From: Prostheceraeus crozeri
Lineage: Eukaryota > Platyhelminthes > Polycladida > Euryleptidae
NCBI GenBank assembly: GCA_907163375.1
Contig: CAJQUW010009310.1
Span: 124,001 to 188,000 of the forward strand
Direction: 5' to 3'
Length of the DNA: 64,000 nucleotides
Below the pieces are notes generated by a model, which had not been told where the DNA came from, ran no database searches, and worked only from the letters and a program-made list of their open reading frames with translations. A program made the translations under genes and the position numbers. Below, piece by piece: positions 21,204-32,438 of this stretch. Numbering within the stretch: the stretch's first letter is position 1; every line of letters starts with the position of its first letter.

Positions 21204-22680
21204 AATCGTCGTCAGATACTGATGATATTCAGTAATGATGTGCCTCGAATTTGAATGAATTCTAATTAGGATTTATGCACGAAGCACACAGAAAGTAAAA
21301 AATTGCATTAACGAAGCTAAGTCTCATTGCCTATGATATATAACAAGACATGTCATTAATTTCATCTTTTTTGTAATGATCTCTCCTGTGCAACGTTTGA
21401 GAATTCAGTAGTTTATGAGTTCTGCGAAAGGCAGTTTTGCTCTTTATAATAAACTCTGAGATAAGGGACATCTGAGAATGAAAAAGAAGCATTTCCAATA
21501 ATGTGTATTTTTTAATGATGTGTCGACAAAATATATAATATGAGAATACTTATGTCTAAATTGATATTCAATGAAAATGTAAGATGAACTAACACTTCTT
21601 AACGTCTGCGAAATTCAAAATGTTTCCTCTTCGAAAGAACTTTCCAACAGATATTCGACAGTGAAATTTTAACATTAAAGTCAACACTCCGAAGGATTTC
21701 TTTATTTTGATTTATTTTTACATTTGAAACCAAATCGTTTTTATTGATTACACCTCTGAGGAATATGCATTCTCAACAGATGGTCTGATGGTCTGAAATT
21801 GCTCTAACATGCCCTGTATAGCTCTAATGTTGTTGGCTTGAATGATGAGTCACTCGTGATTGCGACATCTCTTCATAATTTGCTGATTTTTTCTATTGCT
21901 TTTAAAAAGTTTCAATTATATCTTGCTCACATCAGGGCCTCGAATGACAGCGAAAATACGTCGACCGTTGAAAGTCACTTCAATTCCAAATTCGATGCCC
22001 AAATTACGGAATATAATATACTTCCCATCGATTTCAGGAGATGAATGCTCAGAATCTGCGAGTATCAAAAGCTAGGTGGGTGCCCAACAAGCCTAAGATG
22101 AGGTTGATTTGTAGTTTATTTTCATGAGATAAGCGGGATAAAGCTCCTTTATTTCTCGATTCCATAGCTATGCATTGTCCGGTTTCGTAATTATCTGCAG
22201 GTCTTCTTGGTTTTGTGGATAACTGCGATCTTTTGTACATGTGCTAGCCGCTCAGAATCTACTGTAGTTCATTGGAAGAGTAGAATAATTCTTCACCATG
22301 AACGCATTATGATTGTTGACCATAGTGAACTGCAAGGAGTTGCTTGCATTTCTACAAAGTAAATTTTATGTTCTCCCAACCTTTGAGAGCTGCTATGAAA
22401 TAAACTTGCTCCTAGGAATACAGGAAGAGCGCTGTCGATTCTATCAAGAGAGTGGAAAAGGAAATTTTAAATCAAGACATTCCTTTGTTGATTGCCCAGA
22501 GCTTTCATGAGGCTCCATATTCCACGTGAGCAAAAAGATAATCATAGCGGTCGTGTGCACCACTGGACCCTTGCATAATCGATTTGGCTTTATTTTCATT
22601 TCGATTGGATTGTTGTTTAAATTGAATTTTCAATGCCTTTGAATTTTCGTGGTTTTTTGAAACCATGAATGTCGCTTTAA
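21204..22680. other. Gene-free stretch
   Basis: Short frames only, without motifs; nothing supported. Confidence 0.45.
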
Positions 22681-22684
22681 TTAT

Positions 22685-23395
22685 TTGAAAACACGGCATT
22701 CTTTGAAGATTAACATCAAAAAGACTAAGGTCATGAAGTTTGGGAGAACACCCGGTGTCTTGAGGATTTCTGTGGAAGGAGAGATGCTTCAACAGGTGGA
22801 AGAATTCAAGCATCTTGGAAGTCTACTGTCTGCAAGCGGATATTCGTGCAAGAGGATATTCGTGTAAGAGGATATTCGTGTGCAGATCGGCATGGCCAAA
22901 CTGCCTTTATAAAGTTGAGAAGTGCAATGACTGGTAGATTGAAGTGAGAACTGAGGAAAGATTGGTGAAGACTCTGGTGTGGAACGTGGTGATGCATGGA
23001 TCAGAAACGTGACGATGAGAAAAGCTGACGTTGCCTGGCTAGAAGCATTTGAAATGTGGTTATGAAGAAGAATGAAGAAAGTGAAACGGACTGACAAGAA
23101 GAGCAATAAAGAAGTCCTAAGCCTAGTAAATGAAACTGCAACAGTAATGAATGAAATAAAGAGAAGAAAAGTGAGATGGTTGGGTCACACCATGCGACAT
23201 GACAACTTGCTCCTTTGGGCATTGGAAGGAAGAATGGGGGGAAACGTCCAAGAGGAAGAAAAAGAATCAAGATGGTTGATGACGTCAAGGGTGGAAGAAG
23301 CTACGAACATCTGAAGAGAAGAGCGGAGAATCGAGAAGAGTGGCGAAACGTCGTGAGAGACCTGTCTTTGGGTAGATAACTTTTGATGATGATGG
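22685..23395 (+). mobile_element. RTE-like LINE 3' fragment
   Basis: Pieces in changing plus-strand frames match the end of an RTE-type reverse transcriptase protein: LKINIKKTKVMKF, VEGEMLQQVEEFKHLGSL, then KRRKVRWLGHTMRHDNLL, ALEGRMGG, and HLKRRAENREEWRNVV before the stop. Several frameshifts are needed, so it is dead. A 16-bp unit (TATTCGTGCAAGAGGA) is repeated three times at about 22843-22885 inside it. The fragment ends in TTTTGATGATGATGG, a typical RTE tail. Confidence 0.8.
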
Positions 23396-23868
23396 CATTT
23401 AACCTACGCAGGCTTAATCCTTATGAATAATGCCACCTATAGTGATAGCTTCGAAAGTATTATTGAAAAGGCCTACCTGTCGAAATGGCAACTTCCACCG
23501 CTATATGAGGCGTAGGATTTAGGTTATATCTAAACACATTTTCTGTACCAATCGGTATTTTGTTTTTCCTTGTCCTGTTCTCGTGCGCTTCAATCGGAAA
23601 ATGTAGATATCAAAGGACGGATGGTCTAGGCTGTCTCCAGAAAAGCCATATCCTTTATCCAGTTACTGAATATAGGAATCCGGCATGGACCGCAAAAAAT
23701 TCCTTACACAGAAATTCTAGCTTTTTTACAGCTGCACTGCATTTTTTAAATCTTATGAATTAGCTATCACGATAAAATCAGTATCTAACAAATGATATGC
23801 TGCCCAGTGGTTTTTTGAAAAGACACATAAATCACTTCATAAGTTACCCGATAAGTTACGTTAATTAA
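23396..23868. other. Spacer
   Basis: No recognised feature; a 67-residue frame at 23560-23763 lacks motifs. Confidence 0.4.
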
Positions 23869-25312
23869 CCCTAGGCGTAACAAGCTCCCAACCAACCTTA
23901 GGCATACCAAGGTGTGATTTTTAAAATCACACCTTTATTTTACTCGTTTTGTTATAGAAAGCAAATAAAATTGTTCAGCAAAGTATGAAATACGTTTTTG
24001 CTCATTATTATGTTCTATTTATTCATTTATCTTTCAGACAAATCGTCAAAAATTGTTATGTTCAATATTTTGCATGTTCAATCATCAAAATATTGACATG
24101 TTCAAAACATCTTATTTCGATGAATATATTTCAATGTAAGATCAAAGGCTATTGTTTAATATCAAAAGGTGAATATATTTTTTATTTCAGAAAGTCATAC
24201 AGCTTTTATTCGTTGTATAAATATATATGTAAATAATTTTGCTTCAGTCAGCGCAGCAATCATCACAGATATAGCCAACAGATTGACTATGCTTGCCACA
24301 AAGTGGGCGATCACATAGTTGACACTGGACCTTGGTCGAATTACACTGCCGTTGCAATTTCCCTGATGACCTGCAAAGAGCACACCGATTGACAGAGCGT
24401 CCGTCTGACTGAGTTGAAGATGAAGGGACATCGGTTACGAATAATCTCATGGCAGAGATGACATCACTGTGTATTCCATTTGAATTTGCTAGCCGATAAG
24501 TTATGTATTCGGAAACAAGCTCCAGCGACAATTTTTGAAGGAAGAATCGGCGAAAGTGGTTGCCACGCTTTCCTGACCATCCGGGGTGACACGCCTCAAA
24601 AATAGTCAAAGTATTGATTGCTGCAATGTCCAACAGATTCTGGAAATGTACAAATGTCCATGTGCGAGTCATACTTCGTGTAGAGTAATTTCGACACATT
24701 TGGTCCAACGTATCGACACCACCTTTCGTCAAGGATTATTTCAGGTTTCCACTTGAGTTCTTCTTGCTTGATCACTTTGTCATGATGTTGAGATGAGATC
24801 ATGAATATAGACTTTGATGGTTTGACTTTGAATATCGACTTTTTGAAGGCAGAAGGCGTATGACCGACTCGACCTCGAAATATGTTTTCTGACCCACGAC
24901 GACTTGAATGTGGTGGGTTTGCACTCCATATTTGACCATCTTTGTCTTTTAATCCATTTTCATCACTTGGTTCTTCATCGCTAGTGTCTTCGCTCTCCTC
25001 GTCTTGAACAGGATCTATAAGCACTGGTGGTTCATTTTCATCTGACATGTCTTCACCACTACCATCGTCTCCTCCGCTCTCTTCTTCCAAAATTCTTGAC
25101 CGTGCAACTTCGGCAGTTAGTCTCTTTGGCGGCATCGTATGAAACAAGATTTCAACCAAACTAATCGCAGCAAGCTTCATGATGCCTAATATAACGTCGG
25201 AATCAAAGTCAGTGAACAGTGTTTATGCAGCGTTCTTGCAGACAAATCTGGACAAAGAAAACTCAAAGTGTGATTTCACACTGTGTGAAATCACACTTTG
25301 GTACGCCTTGGG
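23869..25312 (-). mobile_element. piggyBac-like transposon, internally deleted
   Basis: TTAA duplications (23865-23868 and 25313-25316) flank ends beginning CCCTAGGCGTA on the left and, read inward, CCCAAGGCGTA on the right. The left end holds a second copy of the terminal motif about 25 bp inside (CCTTAGGCATACCAAGGTGT). Both ends carry a perfect hairpin next to the TIR: about 23909-23936 and about 25263-25300 (GTGTGATTT and its complement). The transposase gene on the minus strand lacks its catalytic centre, so the copy depends on others. Confidence 0.9.
24244..25135 (-). pseudogene. piggyBac transposase, N- and C-terminal parts only
   Basis: The N-terminal part starts at MPPKRLT (25135) and has the acidic, serine-rich stretch usual for piggyBac proteins, ending near 24740. 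The C-terminal part (24244-24735, next frame) begins TKGGVDTLDQMCRNYSTRS, the conserved segment after the last catalytic aspartate, and ends with a cysteine-rich zinc domain (RCALCRSSGK, CQLCDRPLCGKH, ICDDC). The DDD core between them, some 300 residues in intact relatives, is missing, and the junction at about 24735-24745 changes frame by one base. Confidence 0.9.
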
Positions 25313-25316
25313 TTAA

Positions 25317-26491
25317 GGTAATCAATGTCACAGAGACATATACCATCGTGTCCAAAAAATTAAGCCCACCTGAATATTGCATGTTGGAAATAAGAGACTG
25401 TTCAAATTGTAGATGACTCATACGTTATTATTGGCTAATTTAATTGTTTTTAAACGTGATTATCACTTTCTTTATTGGTTTATCGACAAAGTGACGCTCA
25501 GATTGAAATTTTGGTCCCAAGTTTCACCGGACTTCATGAATTCTGTCCGACATGATAAAGAACGGACTTTCGGCACAATTCTGTCGAGAATTATTTACTG
25601 GCTAGGTCTTGATAACGGTGATCATATCACTTTCGACAATCGAGCGATGAGCTTCTACTGTCTTTCACATGAGACCAACAGCTCCTGATAACATTGAGGC
25701 CAGGAGAGTTCGATGGTCACTCTTACAGGAGCGTCACGTGGTTTTCATTGAGTCACTCTTTTGTTACTATTGAGACGTGGTGAGCAAGAATCCTGTTTTA
25801 ATGTTTCAGGTTGATTATTTGTCCTATGAGGAGGCATCTTTCATCCAAAATTTCGATGCTTTGCTTTGAATTCAACTTTTCCTCTCATTTGAAGATGGGT
25901 AGGCCCACGTCACGGTTTTTGTAATAAGTTTATAATCATGCTTTTTAGTTTTACCACATTGCCGGTGAATGCGATTGGAGCCAGAGTCACCAATCTGTTG
26001 AAATCGCTTTCATAGGAGAATATTACTTGACCATTGGCCTTTCCTTGCAAAATGTACATCGATGGAATTGAAGTATCATTCGATGTTGCTTCTCTGTCAA
26101 CGTGGGCTTTCTTGAAGGTCGACGAGCAGAAAATATGAAGTCTTTTTGTTAACGTCGTCTTTTAGTTCGATCACTCACCGCCACTCCAGTGTCACTCAAG
26201 GTTTAGGTTTGACAAAGAAAGTATTGGACACATATAAATTTGGATTATCTTTAGGTAGGGGTCAACCCTGTCAGTCAATAGGCCTACTCGTGATAGTCCA
26301 CAGTCCTTTCTTAATCCATGAGGAAATTGCAGCGAATTTCCAACAGCATCTCCAAAAAGGCTCAATCTAGAGGCCACTTGACACTGTGATACTCCTTATT
26401 TATCATATTAAGTATTTTTCGCCATACCTATAAAGTGCAGACGTGTTGCAATTTTAAAGTTGTCATTTGATGCTGTTTACATCAAAAACTA
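25317..26491. other. Gene-free stretch
   Basis: Nothing supported. Two TAGGCCTA octamers lie close to the next element (26279 here, 26886 inside it). Confidence 0.45.
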
Positions 26492-26737
26492 CCGTATTGT
26501 TCGATGAAACTGAATCACTCCATTAAAATTGAGGTAGATTCCTGATAACTTCTTTTCTTTGCTACATAGCATATTAATTGCTAAATTAGGCTTCACCAAT
26601 CATTCAGTTAGTTCATATTGGTTATGTTCTGAAACTTTATGATGACAAAAGTTAACCTGCAACAAGTTTTTCGTCCAAGACAGACCTTACTAGGACAACT
26701 AAGCTTCGGCAGATTTTACTGATATTTGGAGTAAAAG

Positions 26738-27435
26738 TAAAGTGGTTGAAAAATTCGCGCAAGTACTTTTTGCAGTCTGTACTTCTCTCAGAAATTTACG
26801 TGACATGTCAGCTTTCAATAAATTAATTCAGTAGCTCCAGAGAATTCCGATAAATAGGACACTGGGTCAACACTCAATTGCTTACTAGGCCTATCGTCTA
26901 TACCAGGTCCAGCACACTATCATCAATTTTTATCGGCTTTGTCACAACGCTAATCAAATTATCCACGCTACAACTGTTGTTATGGCTCATACTCGATCAG
27001 AAGAACATTTTGGAATCAAGCTATTGAATTCTATTCATGACTGGAGCCATTGGATGGCGATACCAAGTGTCTCATCAAACAAAACATCGAATTATTAACA
27101 GGAGAATTTGCTTTCTCTAAGTAAAGTGGCTGAAAAATTCGCGCAAGTACTTTTTACAGTTTGTATTTTTCACAGAATTTTATGTGATACGTCAGCTTTC
27201 CGTAACTCTAGGAAGTTCCGATAAACTGAACAACTGGTGATCACTTGATTGCTTACTGGGCCTTGACTATCACCCATACCCGGTCCAGCGCAAATTCATC
27301 GCTGTCTATCGCTTCTGTGTCAACGCTAATCAAATCATCCACAGCGCAGCTGTTGGGATGACTCACACTCGATCAGAAGACCTTCATGCAATCTATCTAT
27401 TGAATTCTATTCATGACTGGCGCCGCTGAATTGCG
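26738..27435. repeat. Tandem duplication of the transposon leader, period 384 bp
   Basis: TAAAGTGG(T/C)TGAAAAATTC starts both copies (26738 and 27122), and both contain CTCGATCAGAAGA and end with TTGAATTCTATTCATGACTG. The copies differ at many positions, so the duplication is older than the last transposition. Confidence 0.88.
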
Positions 27436-27518
27436 TAGTGAAGTAGCGAGTGTCTTATAAAGCAGCAGATCACAGCATTGATAAGACAATTCATTTGTTT
27501 GGATACGAAACTGTGCCA

Positions 27519-28544
27519 ATGGGTGATATAGACAACGAAACCAGAGCCCAGGTCGTTGCACCACATGAGCATGCTGGTCTTTCAACACGTGAGATTGCAG
27601 GCGCTGTCGGTGTAAGCCAATCATCCACAAGTCGCATCATTAGTCGGTACCGAAGCACAAATTCATACGGAAGTTACCGATTTCTCTGCGGATCTGAAAG
27701 AAAAACCGATGAAAGGGGCGATAGAGTTCTGCTGAAGCTCTCCAGAGAAAATCCCCGTGCAACATCGAGCGACCTCTCTCATAAACTGAAAGATGATTAT
27801 CACATTGACATCAGCCCATCAACTGTAAGAAAACGCTTAACAGAAAACGACAGACCAGCATATCGTCCATTGAAATGCCAAGTTCTGACCGAAGACATGA
27901 AAAAAAGAAGACTTGCATGTTGTCGTGAATGCAAGGGCTGGACACTGGATGATTGGCACGAAGTTATATTCAGCGACGAGACCTCGGTAGAAATACAGCC
28001 GGCAGCGTCGCAGTTCATGAGGAGAAAATCCGGTGAAACTCCGACAAGAATGCACTTCAAGCCATCCTTCAGACACCCAGTGAAGTTGATGATTTGGTCC
28101 TGCATCTCATTCCATGGAACTGGTCGTATTCACTTGGTTGAAGGTTCAATGAACTCTGATCAGTATGCACGCGTCATCTCTGGAAGACTTCTTCCACAGA
28201 TGAATGAGTGGCATTCGTCGTCTGAAAATTGTTGGTTTCAGCAAGATTTAGCGCCATGTCACACATCACGAAAAACGATGCAACACTTGAATGAATCCGG
28301 CGTCAGAGTTCTCAAATGGCCTGGGAACTCTCCAGATTTATCACCAATTGAGAACATCTGGGCCATCCTCAAGCGCAAAATTAGGAAAGAAACGTTGACA
28401 ACAAAACAAGAACTGATCAACACATTGCTGCGAGAATGGGCAAGAGATGACGATCTGAAGAAAATGTGTCCCAACTTGATTGACTCAATGCCTTCCGGAA
28501 TCAGGGAATGCATGAGAGTAAGAGGTGGTCCAATTCACTATTGA
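27519..28544 (+). CDS. Tc1-like transposase (DD34E), 341 aa, intact
   Basis: I chose ATG at 27519 (MGDIDNETRAQVV) because it starts the conserved N-terminal helix-turn-helix; the in-frame ATG at 27450 adds 23 unrelated residues. Domains: paired-type HTH (about 5-45, LSTREIAGAVGVSQSS), second HTH (about 65-110), then the DDE core with D153 (FSDETS), D243 (QQDLAPCH) and E278 (SPDLSPIE), 34 residues between the last two. The usual GRPR hook is replaced by GSERKT. Length and motifs are complete, so the enzyme may be active. It is clearly a different family from the DD35E transposase at 3275-4297. Confidence 0.94.
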   Translation: MGDIDNETRAQVVAPHEHAGLSTREIAGAVGVSQSSTSRIISRYRSTNSYGSYRFLCGSERKTDERGDRVLLKLSRENPRATSSDLSHKLKDDYHIDISPSTVRKRLTENDRPAYRPLKCQVLTEDMKKRRLACCRECKGWTLDDWHEVIFSDETSVEIQPAASQFMRRKSGETPTRMHFKPSFRHPVKLMIWSCISFHGTGRIHLVEGSMNSDQYARVISGRLLPQMNEWHSSSENCWFQQDLAPCHTSRKTMQHLNESGVRVLKWPGNSPDLSPIENIWAILKRKIRKETLTTKQELINTLLREWARDDDLKKMCPNLIDSMPSGIRECMRVRGGPIHY

Positions 28545-28710
28545 TCATCTGAGATACTTGTTTGACATGTATTTTGTCAGTCTTTCCCTTCTTTTATGTT
28601 TTTGTTAAATGGTCAAATGCTAATCAACAGAATTGAATCGAACAATAGTTGTTTTTGATCATTTTTTCGGAAAGTTTAGAGGTGATTCAGTTTCATCGAA
28701 CAACACTGTA

Positions 28711-30985
28711 AGTCCTATTTTACATCCGTGACTTATTGAAAGGTTTGACGATCTTAGGCTGGTCTACCCATTAATCGACATAATCATCATTCAACGGAGG
28801 ACTTCTTTCGTGGTTAAAGAAACAAGTCAGAAGTCTACTTAATATCGACGTTAAAAAATAATGTAAATATGAGGTCAAGAATTTACATTAACTTTAAGGT
28901 TAAGACTAATACAACAGCAAGCCGCTGCTCAAATATTGACATTTTAAAGAATGACGTTTAACGACAAATTTCCCACATAGTATTAAGAAATCGAATCCAA
29001 AGAAGGCAAACTTCGTTTGATAAATTGTATTACTATTTCAGAATATTTATTTGTATTTTGGCCTCCAATTAATCAATTCCAAATAATAGCTAACAAAGTC
29101 GATACGGATGACAAACTTTCTTTCAAAGATCGGATAATTGGATGTTTTGAAATTCCTAATGACTCTGTCAAGCTTCAGTGCTGCTGATTCTGAAATATGA
29201 TTCATGGGATCATTACTTTCTATAGATGTCCCTCAATGCCGGCGATCCAAATTTCTGACCTCACAAGCGGCATCCAGTCTTCATAAATGAAGAAATGTTG
29301 AACTTTTTCCAAATTCCGACTTATGACAATCTAATTAATGTCACTTCATTGCACATGTACGAGCCGATTGATACAATTATGTATCGATCATGTATTGGTA
29401 GAATTTCAGAGTTTCTAAAGTTGCGATGTTTTTCCTATGAGAATGCTTTGATTTTCATCAACATAAATGGTTGAGTAGACCTGTTTGAAAGATGTTATTG
29501 CATATTTCATGTTATCAAAGCTGGGCACGATGACGATTTTTCTGTATTTGAATAAATAATGTAATGCAAATTACAATGACAATTGTTTTCTCAATTAATT
29601 TTTCCATTGTTGACAAACACTGGAAAATCATTTTAGAAATGATTGCAATTAAATAGAATTTTATAACAATAATTTACGCTCGATGAAACTTTATTTGTGA
29701 CTCAATCGTTGATTTGCAACGTAACTGCTTAGATTTGAATAAGGGAAACACTTCTTACCTGTCCAATTTCATTCAAAAAACTTAGAAATGAAGCCTTGAA
29801 AATAAGGAGAATTTTCATAAGATATGATACATAATAAGGCAATGATTACTGACTTCTGCTTTCTGATGCGGAGAAATATTGAATGACAACTTTATTTCTT
29901 CTACATTGGCTAAGCAAAAGATAAAAGAAATGTGGGTAAACTGCAAACACATAGGTCTATTCATATTAAATCAATTAATGTAAAATCAATACCTATCCAT
30001 CTCAAAAGTGGTATGTGGAATTAAATTTGAAAGTAGAATATTTTTATTTGCCAAAATATGGTCAAAATAATTCATTATTTGACTCTCTCAGTTGAGTATT
30101 TCACAGATCTTTAGGTTCTCAAGATTCGTTATTGTCTCATATTGTGTAATCAGGCAATTAATCTTGTCATTAATAATCGTGCGATTTCGGACCTCACAAT
30201 CGATAAACCAATTAATCGTGCATATCATTGAAATCCTTGCCAGACATACAGTGTCACGAAATTCATCATCGATGATTTGGGGTCTTTCGTCCGCTCTCGG
30301 AGGATGTTATAATAAAATGGATGGGAAGCTTGTTGATATTCGGTGACCCCTTTGAACATCTTTTGAGTCTTTAAGTCTCATCCACGTATTCCGACATTCT
30401 CCTTATCTTTTATAGTGAATATAAAAATGAATATGGATATAAATACAAACATACAAAATACAAATATGACTTTGTGCAAAATCAAAGTCGGCTTATCCAT
30501 TATAAATTGGAAAGTCGTGGACCGCACGATTTTGAGTTGAAAGTTTTACATTGCAAATATGGCACAAACATTTGCAGACTATGACAGGCATAAAGTACCT
30601 TCCTTCTTGACTCATGCCACAATGGTCACCGCACAATTAGCACCGCAAGAGCATCTTCATTTTGATTAGGCCTACCACTGGCATTTATACTGTATGTATT
30701 TCTTCCTCGGTGCCCAACAATCTCCTCCAGCGGTCATTGCCGATCATGTCATCGCCTGGTGGATCATATATTTTTGAGAGTTCCATTTTCTAGATCACTC
30801 CGATTACTTGCCTCCACCTTCTACATCATGGTTTGCCCGATTTTTGATATTGTGTTCACAGGCAGATGCTTCGTCCAAGAATCAACCGAGATAATTGAAT
30901 TTCGTGCTTGACAGGAGCGGGTTTCTATTCAGATGGATATCTTAATAGTCAAGGGGAAATATTCATTGGCTAGTCATTTTATTTT
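28711..30985. other. Gene-free AT-rich stretch
   Basis: I see no gene or named repeat in these 2.3 kb. Confidence 0.5.
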
Positions 30986-31372
30986 TAGAGTTTGGAAAAA
31001 GCCAAGTAAAGTGGTAGAATTCATCTATAATTGCTCATTACTGCAATATATTTCTGCTACTATCCATAGCGATCATCAGGCTGTGAGTGAATGATTTACA
31101 GAATAAGATTTGAAATTCACATCAAAAGATATAAAAAAGATATGCAAAATATACAAAACTATCACCTGAGAAGAGAAGGAGCTGTGCGGCAGGTAGTAAA
31201 GGGCTACATTGTACCAATAGCATTTACATGTATACAAAATTACTATACGAGTATATGCTATTGGTGCAATGCAGCCCTTTACTACCTGCTTGCTACCTGC
31301 TTTCAAATATATTGCACTAATTAACAATTATAGATGAATTCTACCACTTTACTTGGCTCTTTCCAAACTCTA
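30986..31372. repeat. 387-bp foldback palindrome (MITE-like)
   Basis: Outer arms 30986-31033 and 31325-31372 match at about 46 of 48 positions. An inner pair, about 31188-31235 with 31248-31293 (GCAGGTAGTAAAGGGCTACA in the left arm), forms the centre. Weak complementarity continues outwards to about 30957 and 31400. No TIR-type target duplication is obvious. Confidence 0.88.
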
Positions 31373-31862
31373 AAAAATTAGTAGTCAAAAGTATTTCCTT
31401 CATTGTGGCTGAGAATTCATTTATGTTCCAGTAATTCATTTGTTTTGACTGTTTAACATAAATGCAGTGTGTTACTGTTCCAAAAAACTTAGGTTTGACC
31501 CGACCGAGCTTTGAACCAAAGTTTCCGTAACACAGAGCTATGCTAATGCGTCAACCACAATGCTAATGCCACTGACCCATTGATTGTGAACTTGCAATAT
31601 AATGCAGATGTGATTTTGAAAATATTACTTGTAGATTGATGCTCACAAGCATTTTGCTTTTCACTATTTGCGTTTCCTGATGGAACGCCGCACGAATTTC
31701 ATGGGCTTCATAATAAGAAATGTTTATTTAAATAAATCAAATAATGTGTGTCTTTAATTGCTTCAATTCGTGCCTGTCTTCGTTTATTATTGTCTGGTCC
31801 GCAATTACCTTCATTGCAGTTTATAATTTCTCGTTGTTATTTGTAGGCCTAATTCATTCATT

Positions 31863-32438
31863 TTAAATAGAATAATTAAATATTGAGTTTCATCCTTAGT
31901 TGAAAAATGGAAATAGACTTGAATAGCTGGCATTTCACACAATATCATCAGTAGACCTAGTTTACATCTCTCAACATCGACACAACTCCTTATTTAAAGT
32001 TGCATCCTTGCCCGGGTCAATTTTAGATCTGCAGCTAGCAAGTTAGTTAAATTTCAACGGACATTCATTAAACTTCACTTTAAACACATTGCTGGCAAAT
32101 CGCGTAAGTTAGTGCACCTGCAATAATTAATAGATGCTGCTTTTGCAAACACAATGTAAATAGAATAATTGAATACTGTATTGAGTTGCATCCTCAGTTG
32201 AAAAATGGGAGCAAATCAGTCCTGTGTTTATAGTGATCTTTAATGAATGTCCGCTGAAATTTCACTAACTTGCTAATGGCAAAAATTGACCCTGGCATGG
32301 CTGCAACTTTAAATAGGGAGTTGTGTCGATGTTGAGAGTTGTGAACTATACCTGCTGATGACTCCTGATGTTGGATGAATTGCCATTTAAGTCTGTTCCC
32401 ATTTTTCAACTGAGGACGCAATTCAATATTTAATTGTT
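31863..32438. repeat. Inverted copies of an unnamed repeat family
   Basis: A unit of about 240 bp starting AATAGAATAATT and containing CATCC-T-AGTTGAAAAATGG lies forwards at 31866-32110, as a short forward piece at 32155-32215, and reversed at 32217-32438. Together they form an imperfect foldback. Confidence 0.8.

Larger units (their letters stand above)
26492..28708 (+). mobile_element. Complete Tc1-like transposon, DD34E type
   Basis: 2217 bp, with TA at 26490-26491 and 28709-28710. The TIRs of about 27 bp read C(C/A)GT(A/G)TTGTTCGATGAAA and continue CTGAATCAC, differing at two positions. The long leader contains a tandem duplication (26738-27435). The single transposase gene at 27519-28544 is open. 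Confidence 0.94.
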
